64,000 nucleotides of DNA, from the NCBI RefSeq assembly GCF_947503855.1, contig NZ_CANNFF010000012.1, positions 1 through 64,000 of the forward strand, read 5' to 3'. Both the position numbers and the translations under genes were made by a program. This stretch comes from an uncultured Polaribacter sp. GTDB taxonomy: Bacteria; Bacteroidota; Bacteroidia; Flavobacteriales; Flavobacteriaceae. Below the pieces are notes generated by a model. That model saw nothing but the letters and a program-made list of their open reading frames with translations. It ran no database searches and was not told the origin of the DNA. Of the stretch, positions 48,201 to 53,237 are shown in pieces (position 1 is the first letter of the stretch; the number at the start of each line of letters is the position of its first letter).

Positions 48201-48356
48201 CAAAATGGAAATTATTTCACAGGTGTTTCCAATGGAAGAGGAGTAATTTCACCATCATCATTATTACCAACAGGGACATACTTTTATATTTTAAAATATA
48301 AATCAAGTTCAGGAGATTTTAAAGAGCGCAAGGGTTATTTATATTTAACTAGATAG
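33279..48356 (+). CDS. Giant SprB-like secreted adhesin (type IX secretion substrate)
   Basis: The protein is about 5,025 residues. The start at 33279 is chosen because it begins a signal peptide (MKFFNILFCLSLTFITFNSFSQ). The frame from 33252 would take nine codons from the insertion sequence. Regions by position: a thrombospondin C-like lectin domain (33.35-34.0 kb), beta-helix-like Gly/Asn/Ser-rich repeats (34.0-36.9 kb), a laminin-G-type domain (37.0-37.7 kb) and an Ig-like piece (37.7-37.9 kb). Then come a second beta-helix region (37.9-40.9 kb), a cadherin-like sandwich (41.0-41.25 kb), about a dozen MBG/YDG repeats (42.3-47.6 kb) and calcium-binding DxDGDG repeats (47.6-48.0 kb). It ends with a gliding-motility-type C-terminal domain (TPNGDGQNDVFVIRNIE...YNRWG...GTYFYIL). 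It should be a cell-surface adhesin for gliding or attachment, with PorP/SprF and OmpA partners downstream. Confidence 0.9.
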   Translation: MKFFNILFCLSLTFITFNSFSQEIVDLSTWEQRGDLNNGNWVYDSNANSVKQTTNSNPTFYVSDQNFINKTITGEIYVNTSSDDDFIGFVLGFEEPTASLLNRYKFLLVDWKQLDQDPSNNTLAKAEIRLIYYDKAANDPGNIFWSTPTQTSTWGVIDTYDPSPSFPDVNSQGGWEEFKTIEFKTVYSENNVKIFFDFGDGNFTKVFDVDASSVPFFESFPEGRVGFYNYSQNEVIYKNFTVPNGNFEIVSTGGGIEGVDWMLSGSTLIPLSSNAKINSSDFESLQTGVSTIKISAESAFTLSDEIDITIPLTIESETITLNSDIISSVDIGEALALKSEKSISTNTSGVTIITQGGNVLLNSNTDDSEGGSIAMDIATINTNGGNITLSGGSDPFTGYAEGLNEPSITGYSLQTPFKGIFLNGTTLNAAGGDIILRGKGGDVTGVAGSYFAIGIDMVGYQSDAQGNANTLGTIITTSGSGSISLNGLGGVNNNANTHAVGINFFENNGGVNSIITTDGSISLHGSDGSGNAIEHVGVLNDGGDVSIYSNSGSIKISGAGDTAAYGFKVDGPTNIGWDGANAFTSGDIAIDVDNFSFTSLANFKTAGGLSFQPYGNSFVSGGISFPTSNGTLANTISSLTIGKSTNTADVTISAAISMAGPITVYGGNININQNLSSTANGAPILFKASGSITVASDKSIQTNNGDIIYWADSDIDNEGAISLGDNVTLNSANGSTTSNLSGGGKIVLAGGADDGANDGTASDGIPDGFASSSTGNGIKLSASTENHTQMYSGGGNIIIRGLSNHDSPSDNRDEIGIQHQGSWTANSGNGSIDIIGISDKFYGVNFVRVLSYSITGPKLLSLISNKAVGAAITISGTSSTSHGVVFNYDNPKEILATGGGDIVITGAGAGSGYGIFLQNQDILATTGAIILNAGAKGIYTANAGMNLGRKVGSPITISSSDIRLIADRLEFVNTANLSTSGKVTIESNADSFTGVLTFPVDNLTLSNDVSGLTLGKATNTVDITVSNATTIAGPITIYGSDLTFNAALTATDDNINLHATGNVTQSAALTANGLGLHGTGTFTLTNTSNNVATIAGGDNTTKLGSLSFVDATGGLTIGTVNPTGIAATGDVLIETLSGDILLKEPIFTTSSTTTAAGYTGAIVLNAGKNSAIGTTTGGDIIVSDDGAVSAPNGITKLYSGKESTSTGLTTLAGGTANNRNSVDETTTTFSPVLNATGGNNYALYREAGNNSLYTDGSNDFVQLASSPIADGATDFTIELWIKPDASNFDDTEYHGFIGYYTGITNTRSPSLWLKEGKVHLDSYRNSDKQRFDFLTDRALITQDEWTHVAFVKDAEIFRVYLDGELAITTVAPDQVNIEGDSYYIGRVNNYFSGQLDEVRFWNDARTEAEILDLMNVEATGTETGLVAYYDFNHGVPGGTNAGLTTLEDRTIGVNDGILNNAALSGSSSNWVSGFFPKISGEGFVYKGETSQLIHFASGGTWSVDNPSIGTITSGGLLTGVTSGQVVVTYTQGGNTSSKTIDVVDPNNLGGLTVVTSGGTAAGNGWTYSNGVIRPTSSNAVNVNASDVLAKLNLNHLTIEASTITINADVLSSYSNDLTLKATGNITVNEDHTIQTNGGDIILWSNNDDETINGGYIYLQDNTTIDTRTSSDRTSANGSNDDENGGAIILGGGTGTTVPAGYALNNANTLRGGISLGTESGGQRHDSNITLISGGGDISLKGKQTSLLNGDAAGINAYEGFVLDAGKTGNITLEGDVSDSNASYSDGMNLGNYATTAGGAASHIKTVDGDIALMGSASDASVHSRGLTLAGGGAGLFIQSTGTGSISLSGTPGGTGVQYNILLIGANILASSGDIDLVGGSTGKIFNTSFASTIGYKLGSDVLSSTSDITVTGDDFDLSSGFNFNTAGTLKVESFGNSFTNAFNTSQLTYSSDLTGLTIGKSTNTSNVTVASDIDINGPVSIYGGNIYVNENIDTQGGATNGDVLLKVSADIVLAESKTITTDGGDVILWSNSDNETTSGSLITRKGSSITTNSGHLWIGGGAESGSLWNGLTVGDGYAVAGTSLNDLDRPNTNTDASWRGAGIFLDGTTINTSGGHIAMYGKSVGNYDGLVTYGINTINSGTGKISINADANDNYASLFGVHNSVTPSITNITSTNSDADAITFNLGSGTGTQNYGAWVEGDVIVLAANGGGITYNALSNVSNVGLNLGYSTTSSGYLYLLADVGDINLNTGLGGITLQNQFTDIYLGKNADKGVSSSSSDITFTSDKISSNGILHFSTSGAITIESLGNSFTSAFDTSTLDYSSDVTGLIIGKATNNQDVTIGAVVIDGPLTVYGKNIAVSGAVNVGNNTVKLSGSGNVTDGVNGYIIAESLALLDGNVTLDNTSNNVSSIAGGDNATKLGSLNYINSVSLTVGSVNPTGITSSGTIELATLTGDLTITEPIVSTKSTGDAVKLYADKDATAGNAGDGNIKITDNGSITVESGARALLYSGKESESTGVQTEVGGESNTRTSVDATTDLSTVDPVLSATGKYGLFRMKNVNDNANLVSLTTSSGALSPVFASATTDYTVVLPQGTTSVNFTPTTDDGSATLKINETAHTSGVAYTASNLKAYQLYEIEVTASDGVAKKTYKLAVLVTQATVPSPTGVWRNLFAGENFDPNDDQQATADTDLVGNSTDAMMQAQQETYSFSDGQDKVYYFRVRLGNENAPNTSFYYGMDVDSDYKIDFVIEANLKDKTPYVAYHAHDPSKDGSGPSQTAWLNSKKDNNIERQLGARDARIVSYVTQGESTTNVDIDGPVGGQNNGDDTWLEFAFTESSFKSWTNDYLGNELTGSDVNGLVAFTSTSQTANGDIGGINDKTADLSLTWQELGNFIESNLDDVTTYSLFTPTVASQLSRTTTPTVTGSWGGSNEGDDTLTVTIDGVTYTVGNGLTTDGSSWSVEVSTPLAEGIYDVTATASRASDGSSKTDSTAEELEVKLTILLTSETITVASISDLVYTGSGQTPSPEVKDGTTALVQDTDYTLSYQDNINVGEATVTITGINAYEGSRTVTFNITPAPLTIVAEDKSKVFGEVDPELTVSYAGFVNGEDKDDLTGTLSISRVSGEAVSTYAITASGLTSTNYDITYTPGTFAITSRLITQSAITVLPITDLVYTGSVQIPSPEVKDGATVLVEDTDYTLSYQDNINVGTATVTVTGTGNYNGTKDVTFAITPAPLTITAEDKSKVFGEVDPSLTVSYTGFVNAEDQEDLTGALSISRVSGEAVSTYAITASGLTSTNYDITYTPGTFAITSRLISQSAITVSSITDLVYTGLGQTPSPEVKDGAITLVQDTDYTLSYQDNLNVGQATVTVTGKGNYNGTRTVTFNILKKTLTISGLSADDKEYDGTTEATLSGTASLVGLVDGDDVVLSGTPESTFTSPNVSTAITVTVVGYELTGAAKDNYSLSQPTGLSADITYRVISVIPTNGLTKQYGEVDPEFTYTFSGSISGQMAAFRGSLSREQGEDVDSYQITQGSLSLIDNGNFKASNYTITLTTNIDFEITKAPLIVTVNNDAKFVTQADRQGYAGVSYSGFKFGEDLTSLNTTNLTITRSNSGVEAAGIYTDVLEASGITSQNYSISYEPADYQIVAADQLYVKLADTEVVYGEDPVYRVELSGYYSSDNTQVVDLTSSTSVTGNKVTVVDGVSGSAEFLIVPETPLYSTSNHLSVGAYNLVSDQAVFTSSNFNNTLIEQGVLRVNPKELVVSLSSTKSKVYDGNALLPSMIFDLSTPFTGDKVSALGTGIYESANAGETDYRVSGLSLSGSDANNYYIQGGANTQITGTDGQISKRTISVVPRVGQSKIFGTSDPILTYDYNGEVNGETPVFNGSLEREVGESRGLYAISQGSLLLTDKDSFIASNYELAFTSGIDFTITNKLLSDQDINILPISEVIYNGQAQEPTPVVKDGGVTLTEGVDYELSYDNNTDVGKATITITGLGNYGGVRTVTFNILPRVITVTPDSDQSKEYGESDPLLTYTFSGEVSGETPDFDNTLSRELGEDVDSYQITQGSLTLADNGLFKASNYEIDFTANIDFTISKASLTITVNNDSKFVTQADVAGYAGVSYSGFKFGEDQTAIDTTNLSITRSNLGVEAVGIYPSVLEASGVISQNYDIVYQKGDYTIIGADQLLVKLKDSEVVYADVPVFEVLEAGYYNSSNELIEDLTSSVQVIGTEVTVTDGTSGTAVFDIVVVSPQLSSSGTLQSGSYVLESGNISKTSPNFSDTIILQGNLNVTPKELTVSLISSVIKEYDGNDNLLNLELSLTTPIDTDIVLASGAGVYESKDVGVRNYTVSGITLSGADAGNYFIQGGVNASITGTDGEITKRVLTVTPDANQGKTFGESDPSLTYSYSGLINGEIPLFSGTLGRDQGEAVGSYQITQGSLVSQDNGVFLKGNYELVFTEGEFTITAKSITDADISVAPIEDFVYTGQGITPPLTVKDGATTLVQGTDYGLDYSNNINVGIATVTIVSYGNYTGNKVVTFNITRAPLTITAEDKTKEFGEDDPELTVSYTGFVNGEDAEDLTGSLAISRATGESAGTYAITASGLTSTNYALTYTEGDFTITSKSITDTDITVSPITDLVYNGSLQRPKPMVEDDSNLLDEGIDYRLSYSDNTNVGQARVTITGIGNYNGSRTVRFMILPKVIEILIPDQEKDYGAQDPVLVFTADPVLFGSDEFTGVLSRESGEAVGEYLISSGTLSAGDNYTLNIQSDAIFRIIRIDSDGDGVADDIEETDGTDPLDTCDFVLASQTFPPSIAWDTADCDIDGVTNAEELIDGTDPLNSDSDGDGVVDGYEKTDGTDPLDFCSSVPSRITESLSDEFLFSDCDGDGLSNGDEIGLDPKNPIDSNGNGVFDYLEFNNYRPSAEDNLEIFNLLTPNGDGQNDVFVIRNIELYPENILEIYNRWGSKVYNVSGYGQNGNYFTGVSNGRGVISPSSLLPTGTYFYILKYKSSSGDFKERKGYLYLTR
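42639..43219 (+). repeat. 113-bp identical repeats within the adhesin MBG region
   Basis: Bases 42639-42751 and 43107-43219 are identical over 113 bp, encoding SRVSGEAVSTYAITASG through TFAITSR. Flanking MBG units are also very similar. The identity at DNA level points to recent duplication or gene conversion, and to possible length variation by recombination. Confidence 0.8.
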
Positions 48357-48398
48357 ATTGTTTTAAGATATAAGATAAATTGTAAAAATTAAAAATAA

Positions 48399-49319
48399 AT
48401 GAAAAAAATAGTCACACTTGTTATTATACTTATAAGCGGATTGAGTTACTCTCAGCAAGATGCTCAGTTTAGTAACTATATGTATAACACGCTGAGTTTT
48501 AATCCGGCGTATGCTGGTTCCCGTGGTACGACAAGTATTTATTTATCACAACGTTCTCAGTGGATTGGTTTGGATGGAGCACCGACAACGAATGCTCTTT
48601 CGTATCATTCCCCTTTAGGTTCTTCTAATTTAGGTATTGGGTTGAGTTTTTTAAATGACGCGATAGGGCCTGTTGAAGAGAATTTAGTTTCTTTAGATAT
48701 GAGTTATACGATCCAAACGTCATATGATTATAAATTAGCCTTTGGATTACGAGCGAGTGCTCATATGCTGAATGTAGATTTCAACCAGTTAAATATATTT
48801 AACCCAGGGGATGTATTGGCGCAGAATAACATTAATAATCGTATTTCTCCGAACTTTGGTTTTGGAGTGTTTTGGTATTCAGATAAGAGTTATTTAGGAT
48901 TTTCAATTCCTAATTTATTACAGACCAAACATATTAATAAAAACTTAGGAGCATCTGTAAGTTCGATATCTAAGGAGCGTTTGCATTATCATTTTACAGC
49001 GGGTTATGTATTTGATTTAAGTCAAGATGTATTATTTAAGCCTGCATTGTTGACAAAGTTTGTTTCGGGTTCTCCATTACAATTGGATGTATCGGGAAAT
49101 TTTCAGATATATGATAAGTTTACTATAGGAGGGTCATATCGTATAGATGCAGCTGTGAGTTTATTAGCTGGCTTTCAGTTAAGCAGGAATTGGTTTTTAG
49201 GTTATGGTTATGATTTTGACACAAATAATCTATCTACGTTTAATTCAGGTTCACACGAGGTTTTCCTACGTTATGAAGTATTTAGGAATAGCAATATAAA
49301 AGCACCGCGATTCTTTTAA
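48399..49319 (+). CDS. Type IX secretion PorP/SprF family outer membrane protein
   Basis: The protein has 306 residues with a signal peptide ending LSYSQQ. The family hallmark follows directly (QDAQFSNYMYNTLSFNPAYAGSRGTTSIYLSQRSQWIGLDGAP), and the rest is a predicted beta-barrel with alternating strands ending in Phe. PorP/SprF proteins are paired with substrates that carry the gliding-motility type (type B) C-terminal domain and are needed for their secretion or attachment. This one starts 43 bases after the adhesin and is therefore its likely dedicated partner. The mobile element thus carries substrate and partner but relies on the host's core type IX apparatus. Confidence 0.9.
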   Translation: MKKIVTLVIILISGLSYSQQDAQFSNYMYNTLSFNPAYAGSRGTTSIYLSQRSQWIGLDGAPTTNALSYHSPLGSSNLGIGLSFLNDAIGPVEENLVSLDMSYTIQTSYDYKLAFGLRASAHMLNVDFNQLNIFNPGDVLAQNNINNRISPNFGFGVFWYSDKSYLGFSIPNLLQTKHINKNLGASVSSISKERLHYHFTAGYVFDLSQDVLFKPALLTKFVSGSPLQLDVSGNFQIYDKFTIGGSYRIDAAVSLLAGFQLSRNWFLGYGYDFDTNNLSTFNSGSHEVFLRYEVFRNSNIKAPRFF

Positions 49320-49348
49320 AAAAAAAAAACAAAAACCACAAAATAGAG

Positions 49349-51259
49349 ATGAAATTACATTTTAATTATATTACACTTTGCTTACTATTAGTAAGTGGAT
49401 TTATATATGGTCAACAAGAAAGAGAAGTAAGAGCTAATTCAAAGTACAATAGTATGTCTTATACTGAGGCCATATCTCTTTATAAAGGTTTGGTTGCAGA
49501 TGGTTATGGTTCTCCGGAGTTATTTGAGAATTTAGGGAATTCATATTACTTACAATCTAATTATTCGTTAGCTAGAGTAAGTTACGATTCATTATTTAAA
49601 AGAACGAAGGATGTTTCTAAGAGCACGTACTATAGATATATCAATGTGTTGCGAAGTGAGAAAGAAGATAAGAAGGCAGATAAGTTGTACGCTACATTAT
49701 TAAAGAAATACCCAAAGGAGAAGATAGAAGATAAGCTTAAGAATCGTATTTTTTTAAGTCCAGAAGTACTTGGTGTTTCTTCGGTTACTCTAAAAAACTC
49801 AAAGATTAATTCTCCATATTCAGATTACAAGGTTTCATATCTAGGAGAAGATAAGATTGCTTATTCAAGTAGCAAGGAGACAAAGAGTTTTTTATCTACC
49901 AAATCTATTTGGAATAATGAGGCTTATACGAACCTATACGAAAGTCGTTTTGATGGAGATAGCCTAATAGGTGAAGTTTCCAAATTAAAAGGTCGCATCA
50001 ATAGATTTTACAATGAATCTTCAGCCGTTTTCACAAAAGATGGTAAAACGATGTATTTTACTAGAAACAATCATTTAGCAAATCAAGTAAAGACAGATTC
50101 TTTAGAAAATGTATTGCTAAAAATATACAAAGCAAAGTATAATGGGAAGCGTTGGGTAGATATAGAAGAGTTACCATTTAATAGCAACCAATACAACTGT
50201 GCACATCCGGCCTTGAGTCCTGATGAGGATTATTTATATTTTTCATCAGACATGCCTGGAACGAAAGGAGAATCTGATTTGTATAGAGTATCTATAATTG
50301 ATAACACTTATGGTACGCCAGAGAATTTAGGAGCTCAAATAAATACGTTAGGTAGAGATACTTTTCCATTTATCACCTCAGACAATGTTTTGATTTTTTC
50401 TTCGGATTATAGAAAAGGTCAGGGAGGATTAGATTTGTATTATACAGATTTAAAAAGTACGAATAAAAGAGTCTATACTTTTAGTGCTCCTATCAATTCT
50501 TCTTTTGATGATTTTGGTTTGGTTTATAAAGTCTCAGAAGGTACAGGTTTTATGTCTTCAAACCGTAAAGAAGACAATGTAGGTTCAGATGATATTTATG
50601 CGTTATCAGGATTATCGATACCGAAATTAGAAGATTTGACAGTAATGATCAAATCGAAGAAAGGGAATGATGTAATAGGAAATACATCAGTAACCTTGTT
50701 AAATGAAAATAAGAGTGTTTTAGGGACTATAACAGCAATCAATAACCAAGTATCTCTTTTAGATGTAGATCCTTCGAAGGGGTATAATTTACAGGTGAAT
50801 AATGAGAATTATCAACCATATGCTTCCTCACTAAAATTTAAAGGCACCAATACAACTACGATTTACCTTACAGAGAAAGCGCCACCACCGGCACCAGTAG
50901 ACTTGCTGGAGCTTTTAAAGTTAGAGAATATTTACTTTGATTTTGACAAGCATGCAATTAGAAGCGATGCTGCAATTGAGTTAGCTAAGATTGTAGAGAT
51001 ATTAAACAGATATCCAGTAATAAACTTAGAGATCATTGGACACACAGATAGTTTTGGACCTGCTGCATACAATGAGAGGTTGTCTGCTAGAAGAGCAGCG
51101 TCAACAAAACAATGGTTGGTAGATAGAGGGATCTCAGCAGATCGAATAACCACCTTCGGTTATGGGGAGAAACAGCCTATCAATGATTGCGAAAGAAATA
51201 AATGTACAAAAGAACAACACAATCAAAACCGTAGAACAGAGTTTTTAATCAAACAATAA
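49349..51259 (+). CDS. OmpA-family protein with PD40/WD40-like propeller
   Basis: The protein has 636 residues and a signal peptide ending FIYGQQ. Residues about 25-130 look like TPR helices (SYTEAISLYKGLVADGYGSPELFENLGNSYY). Then a beta-propeller of PD40 type (about 150-420, with HPALSPDEDYLYFSSDMPGTKGESDLY and INTLGRDTFPFITSDNVLIFSSD) is followed by a carboxypeptidase-regulatory-like sandwich. The C-terminal OmpA domain binds peptidoglycan (NIYFDFDKHAIR, IIGHTDSFGPAAYNERLSARRA, QNRRTEFLIKQ). This architecture typically follows PorP/SprF genes. It probably anchors the adhesin-SprF complex to the cell wall (inferred). Confidence 0.9.
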   Translation: MKLHFNYITLCLLLVSGFIYGQQEREVRANSKYNSMSYTEAISLYKGLVADGYGSPELFENLGNSYYLQSNYSLARVSYDSLFKRTKDVSKSTYYRYINVLRSEKEDKKADKLYATLLKKYPKEKIEDKLKNRIFLSPEVLGVSSVTLKNSKINSPYSDYKVSYLGEDKIAYSSSKETKSFLSTKSIWNNEAYTNLYESRFDGDSLIGEVSKLKGRINRFYNESSAVFTKDGKTMYFTRNNHLANQVKTDSLENVLLKIYKAKYNGKRWVDIEELPFNSNQYNCAHPALSPDEDYLYFSSDMPGTKGESDLYRVSIIDNTYGTPENLGAQINTLGRDTFPFITSDNVLIFSSDYRKGQGGLDLYYTDLKSTNKRVYTFSAPINSSFDDFGLVYKVSEGTGFMSSNRKEDNVGSDDIYALSGLSIPKLEDLTVMIKSKKGNDVIGNTSVTLLNENKSVLGTITAINNQVSLLDVDPSKGYNLQVNNENYQPYASSLKFKGTNTTTIYLTEKAPPPAPVDLLELLKLENIYFDFDKHAIRSDAAIELAKIVEILNRYPVINLEIIGHTDSFGPAAYNERLSARRAASTKQWLVDRGISADRITTFGYGEKQPINDCERNKCTKEQHNQNRRTEFLIKQ

Positions 51260-51285
51260 CAGACAACATTTTATAAAACTTCAGA

Positions 51286-51320
51286 AAAGACTCAAATGGA
51301 TTGTTTGGGTCTTTTTTTGT
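51286..51320 (+). terminator. Terminator of the adhesin operon
   Basis: AAAGACTCAAA and TTTGGGTCTTT pair with one mismatch around a 7-base loop, followed by a T run. It stands 27 bases after the OmpA-family stop, closing the three-gene operon. Confidence 0.85.
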
Positions 51321-51395
51321 TTGAGTTTATAAAATCATTCGTATTACTAAAAAAGATGTTCAAAGGTCATTGCTTTTAAATCCATAATTCTAAAA

Positions 51396-51992
51396 ACCGC
51401 TTATTTTAAATTTAGATTTTAAGATTATCGGTTCTGTGGTTCCAAAATATAATGGAAGTAGACTATGCCAACAACAGGTATTTGCAATTTCACTTCACAT
51501 TCAAAAGATCCCATATCTGAAATAGAACACAGAGAGTATCTTACAGATCCATCTCAAGATCCAAGAATTAGATTCATAGAACAACCCATAGAGGACTGTG
51601 GTAGCAGTGGAGACATTTTAGTTTATAATATTGGTTTTTAGAGCGGAAAACTCAATGATCTAATTGATGTATTCCCTCAATATTCTAATGAGTTGAGAGG
51701 GATTGTAAATCGTCTGAAAGATCTAATGATTCCGTTCCAACAGAAATGGTACTATACCCCCGAAATGAAGGGGAGTTACTCAATAAAGTATATTCTACCC
51801 GCACTTGTTCCTGAACTTTCATATAACGATCTTGATATAAAAGAAGGAGGTAAAGCATCCAACACATTTCTATCAATGGTTAATGAAACCTTTGAAGGTG
51901 ATGTGCAAAAAACAAGGAGACAACTATTAGAATATTGTGAGTTGGATACCTATGCTATGGTCAAAATCCTTGAGAAACTACTACAGGTATAA
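51396..51992 (+). pseudogene. Broken DUF2779 gene remnant
   Basis: Pieces of the DUF2779 C-terminal domain can be read in order: VVPKYNGSR and FAISLHIQK in one frame, then DPISEIEHREYLTDPSQDPR and GDILVYNIGF in the next frame. After an in-frame TAG at 51639 comes SGKLNDLIDVFPQYSNEL, then KDLMIPFQQKWYYTPEMKGSYSIKYILPALVPELSY and LEYCELDTYAMVKILEKLL. There is thus a frameshift near 51505, a nonsense codon, and no 5' half. DUF2779 proteins have nuclease-like folds and occur next to mobile or defence genes. It marks the edge between the adhesin cargo and the backbone. Confidence 0.75.
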
Positions 51993-52130
51993 AACTGATT
52001 TTCTCTAAAAAATCTGAAAAATTTTTTAAATCCAACTTTTAGACTTTCCTCAATTTTATATCAATTTTTGGCAAAATTTTCAGACGACTCTGAGAGGGTG
52101 TTTTGATTCATATATATTTATATATTAAGG

Positions 52131-52202
52131 ACGGGTACGGCAGGGAGTCCGGCAGGAAGTACCCCCGGGGGACCTGATCTACCGATAATACTAATCGGCA
52201 AA
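52131..52202. other. Conserved GC-rich structured non-coding site (element 2 copy)
   Basis: GGGTAC (52133-52138) pairs with GTACCC (52159-52164). Tandem 12-bp units CGGCAGGGAGTC and CGGCAGGAAGTA lie inside, and CCCCCGGGGG (52162-52171) follows. Then comes the GATCTACCGATAATACTAAT-CGGCAAA site. Order and core words match the element 1 copy at 23625-23697 although the stem bases differ, suggesting that the structure matters. The sequence before it (51993-52130) is AT-rich and shows no gene. Confidence 0.6.
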
Positions 52203-52383
52203 CTGAAATTCCAATAATCTTGGAGATTTACCATCAGGTTCCTTCACTAATTCTAATCGGCACCTCTATTATCAATGATAACCTAAAGATAAACTATGGT
52301 GATCCATCTAAGATTTTAATTGGCAAAAATAAATTCGATAAAATGTTTGACCGGTTGCCAATTAAAATAGAAAGGATCTCACC
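52176..52383. repeat. Iteron-like repeats beside the tyrosine recombinase gene
   Basis: Four related units of about 27 bp end in TAAT-C/T-GGCA: 52176-52202, 52237-52262, 52299-52327 and, in inverted orientation, 52354-52383. The last two form an inverted repeat around a 26-base centre, sharing GGTGA, ATCC and ATTTTAATTGGCAA. Element 1 has one unit (23670-23697). They could be binding sites for the adjacent recombinase or a replication initiator. Confidence 0.55.
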
Positions 52384-52411
52384 GTCTTCTAATTTTAAAA
52401 ATACATAAGGG

Positions 52412-53062
52412 TTACAAACTCAAGCTCTCATAGACACCCATTACCTCTTTTTCTCTGATACCAAGATACCTTTTTGTAATCCCCATTGATGAATGTCCGA
52501 AGAGTTCCATTAACAGAACTATAGACTGGTTGGAGTAGTTATTTAATTTAAGAACCCTATTTCCAAGTGTTTTTCGAAACATGTGGGTAGATACATTTCC
52601 ATCTACATGTACTTTATATTTCCTAAATATTTTTTTTAGGGAAACGTTCACCCACGATTTGTCAATGGGTTTGGTGCCATATCTATTTATGAAAATGAAT
52701 TGACTCTCGTCATCTATCAGTTGTTTTCGTTTGATACGAGATATAATCTCAAGTAAATCCTTATTTAATTTAATTCTTCGAGTCTTTTTTGTCTTTTGTT
52801 CTACTATTACTAATATATCTCCCCCCGAAAAGTCGGTGTACCTTAATTTGAGTATATCCCCTATACGTAAACCCGTGAATACCCCAATTGAAATTAAGAG
52901 GCAGTACTTAAAATTTTCATCTCTTTCCAATTTAGCAATTAATGATTTAAAATCTTCCCATGGAATTGCACCGGTTGTTGTTCGTTGACCCTGTAGTGAC
53001 ATTTTTATATTTTTAGAAATTAACCCGGCTAACATAAGCGCAAAACTTCGATTTTGCAGCAT
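52412..53062 (-). CDS. Small tyrosine recombinase
   Basis: The protein has 216 residues, or 196 if translation starts at ATG 53002 (MSLQGQRTTTG), which is equally plausible. It is a catalytic-domain-only tyrosine recombinase. The active-site Arg is in FTGLRIGD, His and Arg in STHMFRKTLG, His in LFGHSSMGITKRYLGI, which also contains the nucleophile Tyr. There is little or no N-terminal core-binding domain. It is not closely related to the two element integrases. It faces the repeat array at 52176-52383 and takes the place of the serine recombinase of element 1, so a multimer-resolution or inversion role is likely (inferred). Confidence 0.85.
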   Translation of the reverse strand: MLQNRSFALMLAGLISKNIKMSLQGQRTTTGAIPWEDFKSLIAKLERDENFKYCLLISIGVFTGLRIGDILKLRYTDFSGGDILVIVEQKTKKTRRIKLNKDLLEIISRIKRKQLIDDESQFIFINRYGTKPIDKSWVNVSLKKIFRKYKVHVDGNVSTHMFRKTLGNRVLKLNNYSNQSIVLLMELFGHSSMGITKRYLGIREKEVMGVYESLSL

Positions 53063-53237
53063 TATTTAATAAAAGTATAAGTGGGTTGATCTTTGGGAAG
53101 TACTGGATTCACTGGGAAGTCCAACCCGGGTTGAGATAGAACTATTTTAGTAAACTTACACTAATGTCAGAAGTCTAAGCAGATAAGTTTTTAAACATAT
53201 TGTAGGCAGAATAGAATTCTCGCGGTAAATTCCAATT

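Noticed and set aside
33279..48356. Repeats in the adhesin as a CRISPR array
   Set aside because: The repeats are long, in frame and encode MBG/YDG domains; no short repeat-spacer pattern or cas gene was seen.
52220..52408. Small plus-strand ORF of 62 codons
   Set aside because: It runs through the iteron-like repeats and has no protein-like pattern; the DNA repeats explain the conservation better.
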